From Vespa crabro (lineage: Eukaryota; Arthropoda; Insecta; Hymenoptera; Vespidae): a DNA stretch of 64,000 nucleotides. Below the pieces are notes generated by a model, which was not told where the DNA came from, ran no database searches, and worked only from the letters and a program-made list of their open reading frames with translations. Of this stretch, positions 14,457 to 23,970 are shown one piece after another (positions within the stretch are counted from its first letter, which is position 1; each line of letters begins with the position of its first letter). The position numbers and the translations under genes are program-made. Location: the NCBI RefSeq assembly GCF_910589235.1, contig NC_060959.1:10342407-10406406 (forward strand), in the 5' to 3' direction.

Positions 14457-17331
14457 CTTCTTTCACTATTTTATTTTCATTCAAAAGCTCGTAACGCGAT
14501 TTGCAATGACAACATTCAAAAGGCAACATTCGTTCTTTTTCATTTAAAATAAATTTTTATTTTTGATTCGACGATGGACGTTGAAAAAAAAAAAATTTTA
14601 ATAATAACGAAAATAAATTCGAAATAAATCATCGGGAACATTTGAGAAGCAATGATCGGACACTTCTTTTTTTTTTTCTTTATACTTAAAAAATAACAAT
14701 GTAAAATAAAAATGCTATATAACGAGACCATATTTGCTTAACAAGTATTAGCGCATTTTATATAAATATTTACTTTGAGTTTGATTCGATCAATGAGAAT
14801 ATATCTGTGTTAGGAATCGATCGAAATAAAAAGAAAAAAGAAAAAAAAAAAAAAATAATAATAATAATACAAAAAAGAAAGAAAGAAAAAATAGAGAATG
14901 ACGGGATAAAAAACGTACATATTTGGTTTTCCAATTATTTTTCTCTCCCTTGCCGGATATACCGGAATTTCGATATCGCGTTAAATTTAATCGGAATAAC
15001 GTAACCCTTATGTATTGGATTCTTTTCGTCTACTCGTAGCTTAATTTTAAAAAACTATGTTTCACAACGTGTGGCTTTAAATACGTCCGATGATCGATAT
15101 AATAAAATAGAATAAAATACGACTAATGTAAATTTCTTAATGAAATATTTTTTATTTTTTAATAAAAAAGCTATACTCTTTATATTAAATAATATTAATG
15201 CTCTAACATTGAATAGCGCATTAACGTATTCGTTTATATTTAATATATATTCTTTTTTTAATTCTTTCACGTTGTCAGAATTTTCGTCGACCTTCTTTTA
15301 ACTACGTACGTTTTTTAATTATTATTACCATACACAATACGTGACATTTTCATATTTCCGATGATTTCCCGCGAAGAGAAATGAAAATTACGAGCGCGCC
15401 CGAGCGTGGGCGAAAAAATACGAACGATGAACTTTAAAAGTTTAATATCAGCGCGCGGTTTTTTTTAAACGCGATCTTCAATTTCGAACGTTTAAATTTC
15501 TCCTCCTCCTCCTCGTATCGTCCTCCTCCCTCATTTATTTTTATCATTTTACCTTTATATTATCGAATATAAGAAAATAAAAGTTTTACGTTTGGCACGT
15601 ACCTTTGGGAAATCGATCGTATAAATAAAATCGACAAGAGTTGCAAGATTGCAAGAAAATTGTCATTTTCTTTCTCGTTTCCTCCATTTCTCTCGGTCAT
15701 TGGTTCGATGTTTACACCCACCACATATTTGCCAACCCAGAAATTTCTGTTTATCGTTCTGATTTTCACTCGAGCGAGAATAGAAACGATGACTTGTAAT
15801 AATGCCTGATTTCTCTGTATGGAATAAGAAATATTAAAACTATAAAATCTCGTCTCTCTCTCTCTCTCTCTTTTTCTTTCTTTCACAGTACGCTCGATTT
15901 ATAATTTTAATATAATACCTACGTTATTCAATATTTTAATCGTCTCCAGTTCGATGACTGAATCCTTTACCGGTTGTCGCCATTTTTTTTTGCAATACTA
16001 CGTCAGTCAAATTTAAATATACACAAGGATACAATCGTGCATCGAGGATCTTTTGTAAATAATTTGAAAAACAGACACGTGCGCAAACGGAAATCTTTTT
16101 ATAAATGATACTTAAATCTTCCTTACATAGATAGATAACTTCTCGATCGTTTATTATCGATTAGATAAATGAAGGATAATTGGATTCAAATAGGAACCAA
16201 CAAGTTTGGGGATCGCTTCCAGCGATAATACGACTAATCTAATTGGCCATCCCGTCGTTTCATTAACCAATCAGCGTGTTCTATTTCGTATATAAAATTC
16301 TGATCAGCCAAATAAAAAAAAATTATATATATATATATATATACATACGTGTGTGTATATATATATATAAAAATTTATGAACATTTTAATACATTCTTTT
16401 TTTTCTCAACGTTTTTCCTATATTATTGGATAATTAACAATTAATGATAATATTCGAACAAAAGATGATATTGGAATGTGATAAAAGGATGTGTTTATGT
16501 ATACTCCTATATCGCACTTAATATATATATATATATGTATATAATGAATTTCTGCCGTAAAGCTATAATTAAATGGCATTATCCTTTGTTGTAAATAATC
16601 GATCCAATTGACTTTTCAAAATGCAATCGTTGTTATCTCAATTAATTAATCGTAGTCAATTATGAAATAATCGAATCGATCCTTTCTAACCTCGTATTGA
16701 TTATCGATGTATTTAGGAAATTACTCACAACAATGGAAACAATATGATCATAAAAATTATTGATTATTCTTCTTCTACTTTTTATTAACGAAATAATAAT
16801 AAATTATACCTACTTGATGATCATATTCAATTTCTTATTCTAATGTTTTCTTTAATTCCATTCTCGTTAACAGGTTGTGGTGCCAAAAAGAGCAGCTCTT
16901 TTGTTCGATCAATTGATGATAGCCTTGCAAAAGGTTGTTGATAATCAAGGAAGAGCAGAGATAGGAAGCGGCAAGGCTTTAACAAGATCAGCTCCACCGA
17001 TTCAAGTTGCCAATTCACAGATGGTACCTTCGGCTGACGAACAAACGGTGATGATTTTTATAAACAAAAACATAACTTAGAATATATCATATATATTAGA
17101 ATTGTCGCTAGCCATTGATCAATACTATAAATTATAATCAATGATAATCTCTGATCAATGTAAATACGTATTAATAATGATGATCATTGATCGATTTATC
17201 ATTCTAGAATATTCACTATGATTAATCATCATAAATTATTACAGATGGATCTTCAACGACGTGGACAGGCTAAGGGTCGCGTTTATTGGCGATGCTACTT
17301 CAATGCCGTGACATGCTTCAAGAAGAAGTGA
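5519..17331 (+). CDS. AstCC: Allatostatin double C (allatostatin CC) neuropeptide precursor
   Basis: Three coding exons, 5519-5686, 16874-17047 and 17245-17331, all joined in phase 0, give 142 residues. The N-terminus (MGRNIIRSLLLLAIILPCII) is a signal peptide or signal anchor. Exon 2 holds the PKRAALLFDQLMIALQK segment typical of allatostatin C-type precursors. Exon 3 carries the mature peptide after an RR cleavage site, GQAKGRVYWRCYFNAVTCF followed by KKK and stop. Its two cysteines six residues apart should form the family's disulfide ring. There is no glycine before the basic site, so the C-terminus is expected to be a free acid. The family is the arthropod counterpart of somatostatin, acting on allatostatin C-type GPCRs. 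A TAA lies in frame two codons before the ATG. Linking exon 1 across an 11.2-kb intron is inference, supported by phase, the secretion signal and lack of a competing exon. The paralogue AstC is not in this window. Confidence 0.9.
6928..6975. repeat. Compound (TA)n-(GATA)n-(GA)n microsatellite
   Basis: TA run passing into GATA units and then GA. Confidence 0.85.
7305..7344. repeat. (TG)n microsatellite
   Basis: Pure TG repeat of about 20 units preceded by CTGT/CTAT units; Z-DNA-capable. Confidence 0.9.
8108..8150. repeat. Poly(T) tract
   Basis: More than 40 consecutive T residues, among the longest homopolymers in the window. The length may not be exact in the assembly. Confidence 0.85.
8518..8562. 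repeat. (TA)n microsatellite
   Basis: TA run with TGTA interruptions. It produces spurious tyrosine/isoleucine frames on both strands. Confidence 0.9.
9281..9328. repeat. (TA)n-(TG)n microsatellite
   Basis: TA dinucleotides passing into TG. Confidence 0.9.
9774..9816. repeat. (TA)n microsatellite
   Basis: Pure TA repeat. Confidence 0.9.
10335..10395. repeat. (TA)n with imperfect inverted arms
   Basis: The left flank AGATGGTCTGG and the right flank AGACAGTCCAATCT are imperfect reverse complements on either side of a pure (TA)n run. This is a decayed version of the layout seen at 3542-3603. Confidence 0.5.
11302..11348. repeat. (TA)n-(TG)n microsatellite
   Basis: TA run, then GTTTATG, then TG run. 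Confidence 0.9.
12278..12349. repeat. Long (CT)n tract
   Basis: About 34 uninterrupted CT units, the longest pure homopurine/homopyrimidine mirror repeat in the window. It could form triplex (H-) DNA and contains GAGA-type sites on the other strand. Confidence 0.9.
12775..12825. repeat. (TA)n microsatellite
   Basis: Pure TA run bounded on both sides by CCTACATAT-like sequence in direct orientation. Confidence 0.9.
13026..13062. repeat. (CA)n-(TA)n microsatellite
   Basis: About 12 CA units followed by TA. Confidence 0.9.
13391..13431. repeat. (GA)n tract
   Basis: GA repeat with GG interruptions. Confidence 0.85.
14392..14452. repeat. (CT)n tract
   Basis: About 28 CT units with two small interruptions. 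Confidence 0.9.
16242..16300 (+). promoter_or_regulatory. CCAAT pair plus TATA box inside allatostatin CC intron 1
   Basis: ATTGG (16242-16246) and CCAAT (16267-16271) face each other 20 bases apart, and a TATAAAA box (16291-16297) follows 19 bases later. The whole segment is non-repetitive and lies about 570 bases before exon 2. It looks like a promoter. I see no signal-peptide exon between it and exon 2, so a transcript from here would make a non-secreted product or none. Confidence 0.4.
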
Positions 17332-18517
17332 TAAAAGTATCCTGAATCAGGCCACTATTTTCAATCGATTTATCAATTGCTAAACTAAGTTCTCTTATCT
17401 AAATTATTCCTATGCTTCAACTGATGAAAAATTGCTCCGTTTTAAGAAGTCGAAGAATTCAATTTCTTCCCAATTCAATTTTGTGTCCACATCCTAATCT
17501 ATTTCATTCTCTTTTTCTTGCGTGTATACAATCGTTCTTTGTTATTTAAAAAAAAAAAAAAAAAAGAAAAAAGAAAAAAAAAAAGAAAAAAAAAATCAAT
17601 GTATCAGACCAAACTAATTGGCTAAATCAAAATCAAATTATTCCGGCAATCATGATATAAGTTTATTTATTATTGTCATTACCTCTAAACATTTTCAATT
17701 ATCAATTTTATTCCTAATTTCTGATCAACGATCGATGACTTTTTCCATGGCTGATATTGCATAATGATTAACAGCAACAAATACATTATCTATAAGAACA
17801 AATACGATTTTTCATCGATACAAAATCGCGATAAATAAATGTTTTTAATCTCGACTGTGCTCTCGAGTTCCTTGACAAAATGAAAGAATATTTTTATTGA
17901 TACGCTTCGTGTTACTTGTCAATCGCATTTTATGCAATCTTAAATCTCAAACAATTTTCTCTTCAAGGTAAGATCGAAAATGAACGTACGACGAAGCTTC
18001 TAAAAAAATAATGAATATTAATGAAAAAAAGAATAAAAATAGTGCCTCTCTGTAAAAGCATTGATATATTAAAACTTAATTGATGAAAGGTAAGCTATAA
18101 ATTAATTAATTTACGTATTTCCATAATGTGATCGTTTGAAAGATCATTTAGATTTTTATCTAATTTTTTTTATCTAATCTTTTTTATCTAATTGATTTTA
18201 TCCAATTGGTTTTATTCTCTCTAATTGTTTTTTCTTTTTTTTTTATCTTGATTTTGAATAAGTGACGCGTATTTTGAAATGCTAGATAACATCCATTAAA
18301 ATTATTAAGAATTATATTTGCTATATGTCATAATTATAGAATGATGCGATATTAAATAAAGTTTAATTATTGAAATAATTTTTCTATCTATCCGTTTAAA
18401 AGGACATGTCCTTGGTCTCATATCGTACATAAATTATTATTGATATCGATAATTCAAAAATACAACATAAATGTACATACATTTTTCCCATTTAAAAAAT
18501 ATTTAATTTGAATACTT
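17332..18517. other. Allatostatin CC 3' region converging on TRMT2A 3' end
   Basis: AT-rich, no coding signal. An AATAAA-type motif occurs near 17834 on the + strand. The two genes converge here, so the segment holds both 3' UTRs. Confidence 0.6.
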
Positions 18518-20899
18518 TCAAGAATTAACATTTGAGTTTGTTACTTCGGATAATCTTTCAAGGCATATTATTAATTCACAATGTTTCGTATGAGGAAACA
18601 TATCCACGGCAATAGCTTTTATCGGTACAAAAGGTTCTCCGTAATATTGTTTCGATCTTGGTCTTGAGAGATCTATCAAGTTTCTCATAGCTGCTCGAGG
18701 GTCACAAGATATATAAACTAATCTTGTCAATTTTCTCGTTTTACGTAACGTTAATAATGTTTTTTGATCTAAAAATAAATATGTGTAAAGTTATTTAAAT
18801 ATATTACTCTATATCTATGCTTAATTTTTTTTTTTCTTTTTTGTTTTGTTTTTACCATATTCTTTCTTACTTACGTATACCAGCTCTTGGTGGATCAACC
18901 ACAGCTACAATACGAGATTTTGTTGCCCTTTGAATAATAGGATATAAAATATCTTCTGCTTTACCAACAAAAAATTCACAATTGGTAACACCATTTTGAA
19001 CAGCATTTTGTTTTGCATCTTTAATAGCATCGGATACAACTTCTACTCCTAACACTTCACCGCAATGCTGCAGCAATAAAAATTGTATCAGCGAAGATTG
19101 AAATTTGTTGCTATTTTATTAACCATACAATATATTGAAAAATAAAAAAAAAAAAAAAAACCTTTGAGAATGATAAACCTATAGTTCCAGTTCCGCAACA
19201 AATATCCAATAATGTAGTGTCGTTAGTTGGTTCTGCCATATCGATGACTGCTTTATATAAAACTTCAGCACTTAATGTATTCACTTGGAAAAAGGCTTGT
19301 GGTGATATACGAAATTTCTTTTCTAACAAAATTTCTTCGATATATTCAGTTCCACTTATATGCTGTAGAACGTTTCTAGATTCGCTGCCGACACTTCTAA
19401 AAACAAAAAAACAAAAAAAGAACAAAAAAAATTAAAATACATAAAGTGAAAAATAAAAACCACGATCATTTCGCATTTAACAATAACATACTTATTTTCC
19501 ATTGTTTGAAAATAAAGTGATGTAACATCTATAGTGGATCCTTTTCCAGATTCAAAAAATTCTTTCAATTGATTTTGTAACTCTTTTAACCTTTCAATGG
19601 TTAAATCTTGAGGATTTATTCCAACTATTAACATTAATTGATTGAGACGACTAGTTCTAGCAGTAACTTGTTTCCAATATCCACTGTGATCTACTGGATT
19701 AAAAGGTTCTAATCCAGAATTTTGTACAAATTCTTCTAATGTCTATAGAATAAATATAATTATATTAAAATTATTTTACATATCAAAGAATTAAATTATT
19801 ATTGATTATTGAAGAGTGCGAAATAAAATATATTGCCTTTACTGCAGTTTTCATATTTTTAGGAATGTGACAAAGGTCATCAATAGGACCTACTGCTGTA
19901 CAACCAGCAGCATAACTAGACAATCTAAATCCAATTATAACTTTATCACCTTCTATATTCTTACCTGAAATATTATCAAAATATTCAATTATAATTCATC
20001 CGTACAAGTATAGAATTTTCTTTAAAAAAAAAAAAAAAATCATTTACCAATCGTAAATTCACACTTGTTTCTATAAGCTTCTGTACTTTCGGCATGTAAA
20101 ATAGGTTTCAATTCACAAGGCAAATTTTCATATAATTTCTTTTGCGAATTAATCCACTCAGACAAATGTACGTTTCCTTCAAGCATTTTCTGACCAATTT
20201 TCATTAACACAGATCTCATTTCCTTTTGCTTAAATTCAAGCTGAAATATAATCATAGATATTTCAGTATTTAAATGTTCTTTAAAACATTCAATAGTTTC
20301 TCAAACAAATTCATATTCTTATATTCTTACTTGACTCGAATAAGGCATGTTCCAAAGAGGAGTCGTTGTAAATTTAATTCTATCCACAGCCGACATATCT
20401 GGATCGTAATGTTCATTTTTTAATTTCTTATTACTTTTATTCTCTTCTAATTTTCTTTTAACAAAAGGATCTGGAGCTGGTTTAGCGATCTATATAATAC
20501 AATGACAATAGTCAATATTTAAAAGAGAATAAAATTTGTCAAATTTTTAAAGATAAAAAACATGAAAGAGAATACCTGCGCAGAAAGCTTACAGTTTTTC
20601 CATAAAATTCCATTTAAAGTAGATATTGCTCGCTGACGACATTCTTCGCTTCTAAAACAAACATACAGCCAACCGCTTGACTGTTTCGGTGGTTTTACCT
20701 TGCAAGTTTGTAAATCAAGTTTTTCATTCAACAATTTTTTAAACTCTCCAATTCCATAATATTTTGGCAAACCACGCACTTCAACTTTAAATTTTTCTGA
20801 TGTGAAATTATCCCTTTCGAGATAAGCATACGGATCATTTTCATTTTTCTCCGTTGTATCCTCCACTGTTGGAGTTTCTTTTGTTTCAGAATCGGTCAT
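18518..20899 (-). CDS. Trmt2a: tRNA (uracil-5-)-methyltransferase homolog A
   Basis: Eight exons on the minus strand: 20576-20899, 20331-20489, 20048-20240, 19843-19964, 19492-19742, 19162-19396, 18875-19067 and 18518-18768. They give 575 residues, against about 625 in human TRMT2A. An RNA-recognition motif occupies about residues 35-108 (VEVRGLPKYYG, GWLYVCF). A basic linker follows, then the RumA/TrmA-type methyltransferase. This has SAM motif I LLDICCGTGTIG near residue 412, DPPRAG near 488, and the catalytic cysteine Cys514 in YISCDPRAAM. The enzyme family makes 5-methyluridine at position 54 of cytosolic tRNA. The start ATG is the first codon of the RRM exon. No truncation or lost catalytic residue is visible. 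Confidence 0.95.
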
Positions 20900-21621
20900 T
20901 ATAAAAATTTAATTTTTATACACTCAATAAATTCTTTTTATCAATTATCTACAAGTGCGTCGAATAAATGATTTAAGGTTAGATCACCATGCCGCATTCT
21001 TCAAAAAATAATTCCTTATAAAAAGATTATATTTTTTTTCATAAAGCTAATGACAAAATATAACCTAAAAGTACACAATTTAAAATAACAAATAGATATT
21101 TACGTTGAATGCGTTGAATACAAATAATTTGCACATTTTATTTAAAACTTCACATTTGGCAATAAACGTGCAGAAACATTTCATTTAACGTGATAGAATA
21201 TCGCTATGATGGAATCACTTGTATATCATAGAATAAAAAGTATATCAAGATAAATGTATATGGCGTAATCAAGTGTTCCACCTAGTGTTCCAAAGACCAA
21301 TTCATTTTCTCTATTCCATTTAAAATTACAATCGTCTAGTCGATAAAATCGTTCAATCGATAATAATATTCAGTCGATAAAAATAATCGATCAATAAAAT
21401 TCTTCAGCCAATAACATAAAAACGTTTTATTTTTACGAATAAATCTACGAAGAAAATTTATTCATATTAATTAATTACAATCAATTATTCATCTCGATTT
21501 AGATCTATCATCCTCGATCTCTGATTGAAATGATTTAAAAATTCACTTACTACTTAAGAAGTTTCTACGATAGCGATTATTTAAATATTAATTTATTATA
21601 TTACGTCTACATTATACATTG

Positions 21622-21710
21622 TTTAAATAATTATGAAATTATCGAAAATATGAATCATTTAAAATCAACCGTACGAAAAAATAGAATTTCGATGTTTCTT
21701 CAGTGAAATG
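21622..21710 (+). repeat. Diverged direct repeat, copy A
   Basis: Shares order and most bases with 21911-22001: TTTAAATAATTAT, then AAATTATC, GAATCATTTAA, CTACGA/GTACGA, AATTTCGAT and GAAATG in the same order. Confidence 0.7.
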
Positions 21711-21910
21711 TTTACTAACCTAATAACTAACCAAGTCATTCGAGTATTTGTTTTTATTGATATTAATTATAAACAACGAAATGTAAAATTATAGAGATAT
21801 TAAATTATAATTATTTTATTTATAACACGTGTTACAAGCTATTTAATGTTTAAATAAATGAATTTTTGTTTAAATGTTATTTAATTATATCTTTTGTACT
21901 TCATATATTA

Positions 21911-22001
21911 TTTAAATAATTATAAAATTATCAAAGGTGTGAATCATTTAAGAGTTCACTTCTACGAAAAGGGAAAATTTCGATATTACTTCGATGAAAT
22001 G
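21911..22001 (+). repeat. Diverged direct repeat, copy B
   Basis: Second copy, offset about 289 bases from copy A. The similarity is too long and collinear to be composition alone. Confidence 0.7.
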
Positions 22002-22166
22002 CAAAAGCCTCGACTATATCTATTGCTAATATCACACACGCTTCAAACAAAAAGTAATGAATAGCCTAAACAAGAAGTGATATACATAAGTTCTATTGTA
22101 AAATAAACTAGTTTATTCGAATGAAATCGTTTAAATAACATTATTACAAATATGCACACAATTCAT

Positions 22167-23027
22167 TTATAAAAATACATTATTATTCTCTGTATTATTT
22201 ATATTGATAGGCTTAATGAATGTAGATTCATGATTTTCTTCATTGTCAAGTGCTTTATCAGATTGAAAGATTAAAGTGAAATCTCTAAAGATAAATATAT
22301 ATTAATTGTCAATTATAATATATTATGAAATCTATATTATTAATATATATATATATATATTTTTGTAAAAATATACCTTTTTAATGCGTAACACTCATTA
22401 TTATCTATGTTTGTATTTACAGATTTTAGGATATCATTTTTATAATTAGACAATATTGAATTATCTTTACAAATTTCTTTTATTTCAGAATGAAGCTTAA
22501 TAGTATCTATTTCTTTTTGATTTTTATTTTCCATGTCTTCTTTAAAACGTTTTATTGTATCTTTGCTTTCTTCGTTAAATTTATGTTTTCTTTTTCTTGT
22601 TCCATATGGTTTTTTAAATTCGTATTTAGATTTTAAACATCTGTTACGTGGAAAAGATAGATGTATATTATTTTATAAGAAAAATTATATTAATAGTTTA
22701 TCTGATTACTTTATATGATTACTTTAATGGACTAGTTTTAATTTTATTCTTTAAAGTTTCAAAAAAATCAGTATCATCTTCGTCATTTTTGTTTTCTACC
22801 ATCGGTTGTAACAAAAGTTTATTAGATAAATTTTGTCGAGTAATAGCAGGAGAACATATTATTTCTAATGAATATAAGTTCCTTCTGAATAAAAATTGTA
22901 CAGAATAATTATAGAAATGATTAATATTAATATTTGAAATATAAATACTTGAACAGATGGAATTTAAATTTTCTGGATCCATTATAGAAGCCTTTGTTTT
23001 TAATACTATAGATTCATATGAGCTCAT
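22167..23027 (-). CDS. Unrecognised small basic protein
   Basis: Four exons on the minus strand, 22949-23027, 22723-22864, 22377-22640 and 22167-22284, fit together in frame with consensus splice sites and give 200 residues. I do not recognise the family. The protein starts MSSYESIVLKTKASIMDPEN, has an acidic patch (NDEDDTDFF), then a lysine/arginine cluster (GTRKRKHKF) that looks like a nuclear localisation signal. A likely coiled region follows (KDTIKRFKEDMENKNQKE), and the C-terminus is rich in asparagine. The first intron (84 bases, acceptor CATTAG) is the least certain join; a nearer acceptor (TTCAG, intron of 64 bases) leads to an early stop. The gene is head-to-head with Lon. Confidence 0.6.
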
Positions 23028-23578
23028 TTGTAATTTGTACAAATTAATAATAGCAGATGAAACTTTCTTAATTGTTACTTCATCATTAATATTGCATCAA
23101 CTAAATTATGAAAATGAATGTAATAAAATTTAAATTATAACACAAATATTTTAAATATAATATAAAGAAATAAGTTCCATAAAAAAGATATGGTCGAAAA
23201 TGAATTTGAAATGAAATCGTTGAAAATGTCAAATAAATTTCTATCTATTATAAAATTATTGTTAAATAGAAAACAATATCTCTAATTTTATGAAGATCGT
23301 GTCGCAGTTATCTAAGAAAAATTTTTCTAAACTTTGATTAGGACCAATCAGAACTAATCAAAATAAACGCGCGTAAATTTTGAAAAATGACAATATAGAA
23401 ATATTTTGATTATTAAATTATTAAAATTAATATATTATAATATAAAATTTACTAATTTAATAATCAACGCGCCCATCAAAATTTATAAATGTATTTATAT
23501 TAATCATTATTATTTGACATTAATCTTATCAATATTTCCAAAAAATTCAATTTTTTATAAACGAAATTCAAATTTCTC

Positions 23579-23613
<35 letters not shown>

Positions 23614-23970
23614 TTGTCACTCAGAAGCAAGATGCGCAGAAGTACATGCACAATGATTTATTATGTTCAGCTCACAGGTTTTTCGCAAGAGAAATATTAA
23701 TTAACGGGTCACTCGATAAAACAAATGAGTAAAGAAAACAGAATGTTATCTATATAATTGATTAATATAAGCTGTTAAATATAATTATATAACCAGCGTT
23801 TATTAATACTATCAATCAGTCTATTAAAACAAATTTGAGGTTAGTTATTACATGTAAATTCATGTTAGATTTCATCACATAGACTCATAACCTCTTTCAA
23901 TGCTGTATCTTTTATATATTAAGCTTACGAAAAAGGTATATTAAAATTGTGAAGAAGGAAAAATAAAAGA
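23028..23970. promoter_or_regulatory. Shared upstream region of the unknown gene and Lon
   Basis: A 0.94-kb gap lies between divergent start codons. It contains a CCAAT box near 23343 (AGGACCAATCAG) and a (CT)n run at 23577-23612. No TATA box is convincing. Shared regulation is inference from spacing. Confidence 0.4.

Larger units (their letters stand above)
5687..16873 (+). other. AstCC: Intron 1 of allatostatin CC (11.2 kb), repeat-filled
   Basis: The intron has a clean donor (CCG/GTGAGT) and acceptor (TTAACAG/GTT). It is dominated by (TA)n, (CT)n, (TG)n and poly(A/T). Islands of non-repetitive, CpG-containing sequence occur at about 10990-11160, 12160-12270, 12905-13020, 13550-13735, 14090-14260, 15360-15460 and 16200-16320. 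No second protein-coding gene is convincing within it. A 108-codon open frame on the minus strand (15560-15886) has partly non-repetitive composition but no recognisable family, and is not called. Confidence 0.75.
20900..22166. other. Intergenic, with a diverged direct duplication
   Basis: No coding frame. The left part is presumably the TRMT2A promoter. The middle contains two related copies of an AT-rich segment (see 21622-22001). Confidence 0.6.

Noticed and set aside
15560..15886. Minus-strand 108-codon frame in allatostatin CC intron
   Set aside because: The N-terminus is a (CT)n by-product and the rest matches no family I know; no splice or polyA support. Left as undecided, not called.
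22533..22908. Plus-strand frames of 61 and 86 codons
   Set aside because: They are antisense shadows of the spliced minus-strand gene at 22167-23027.
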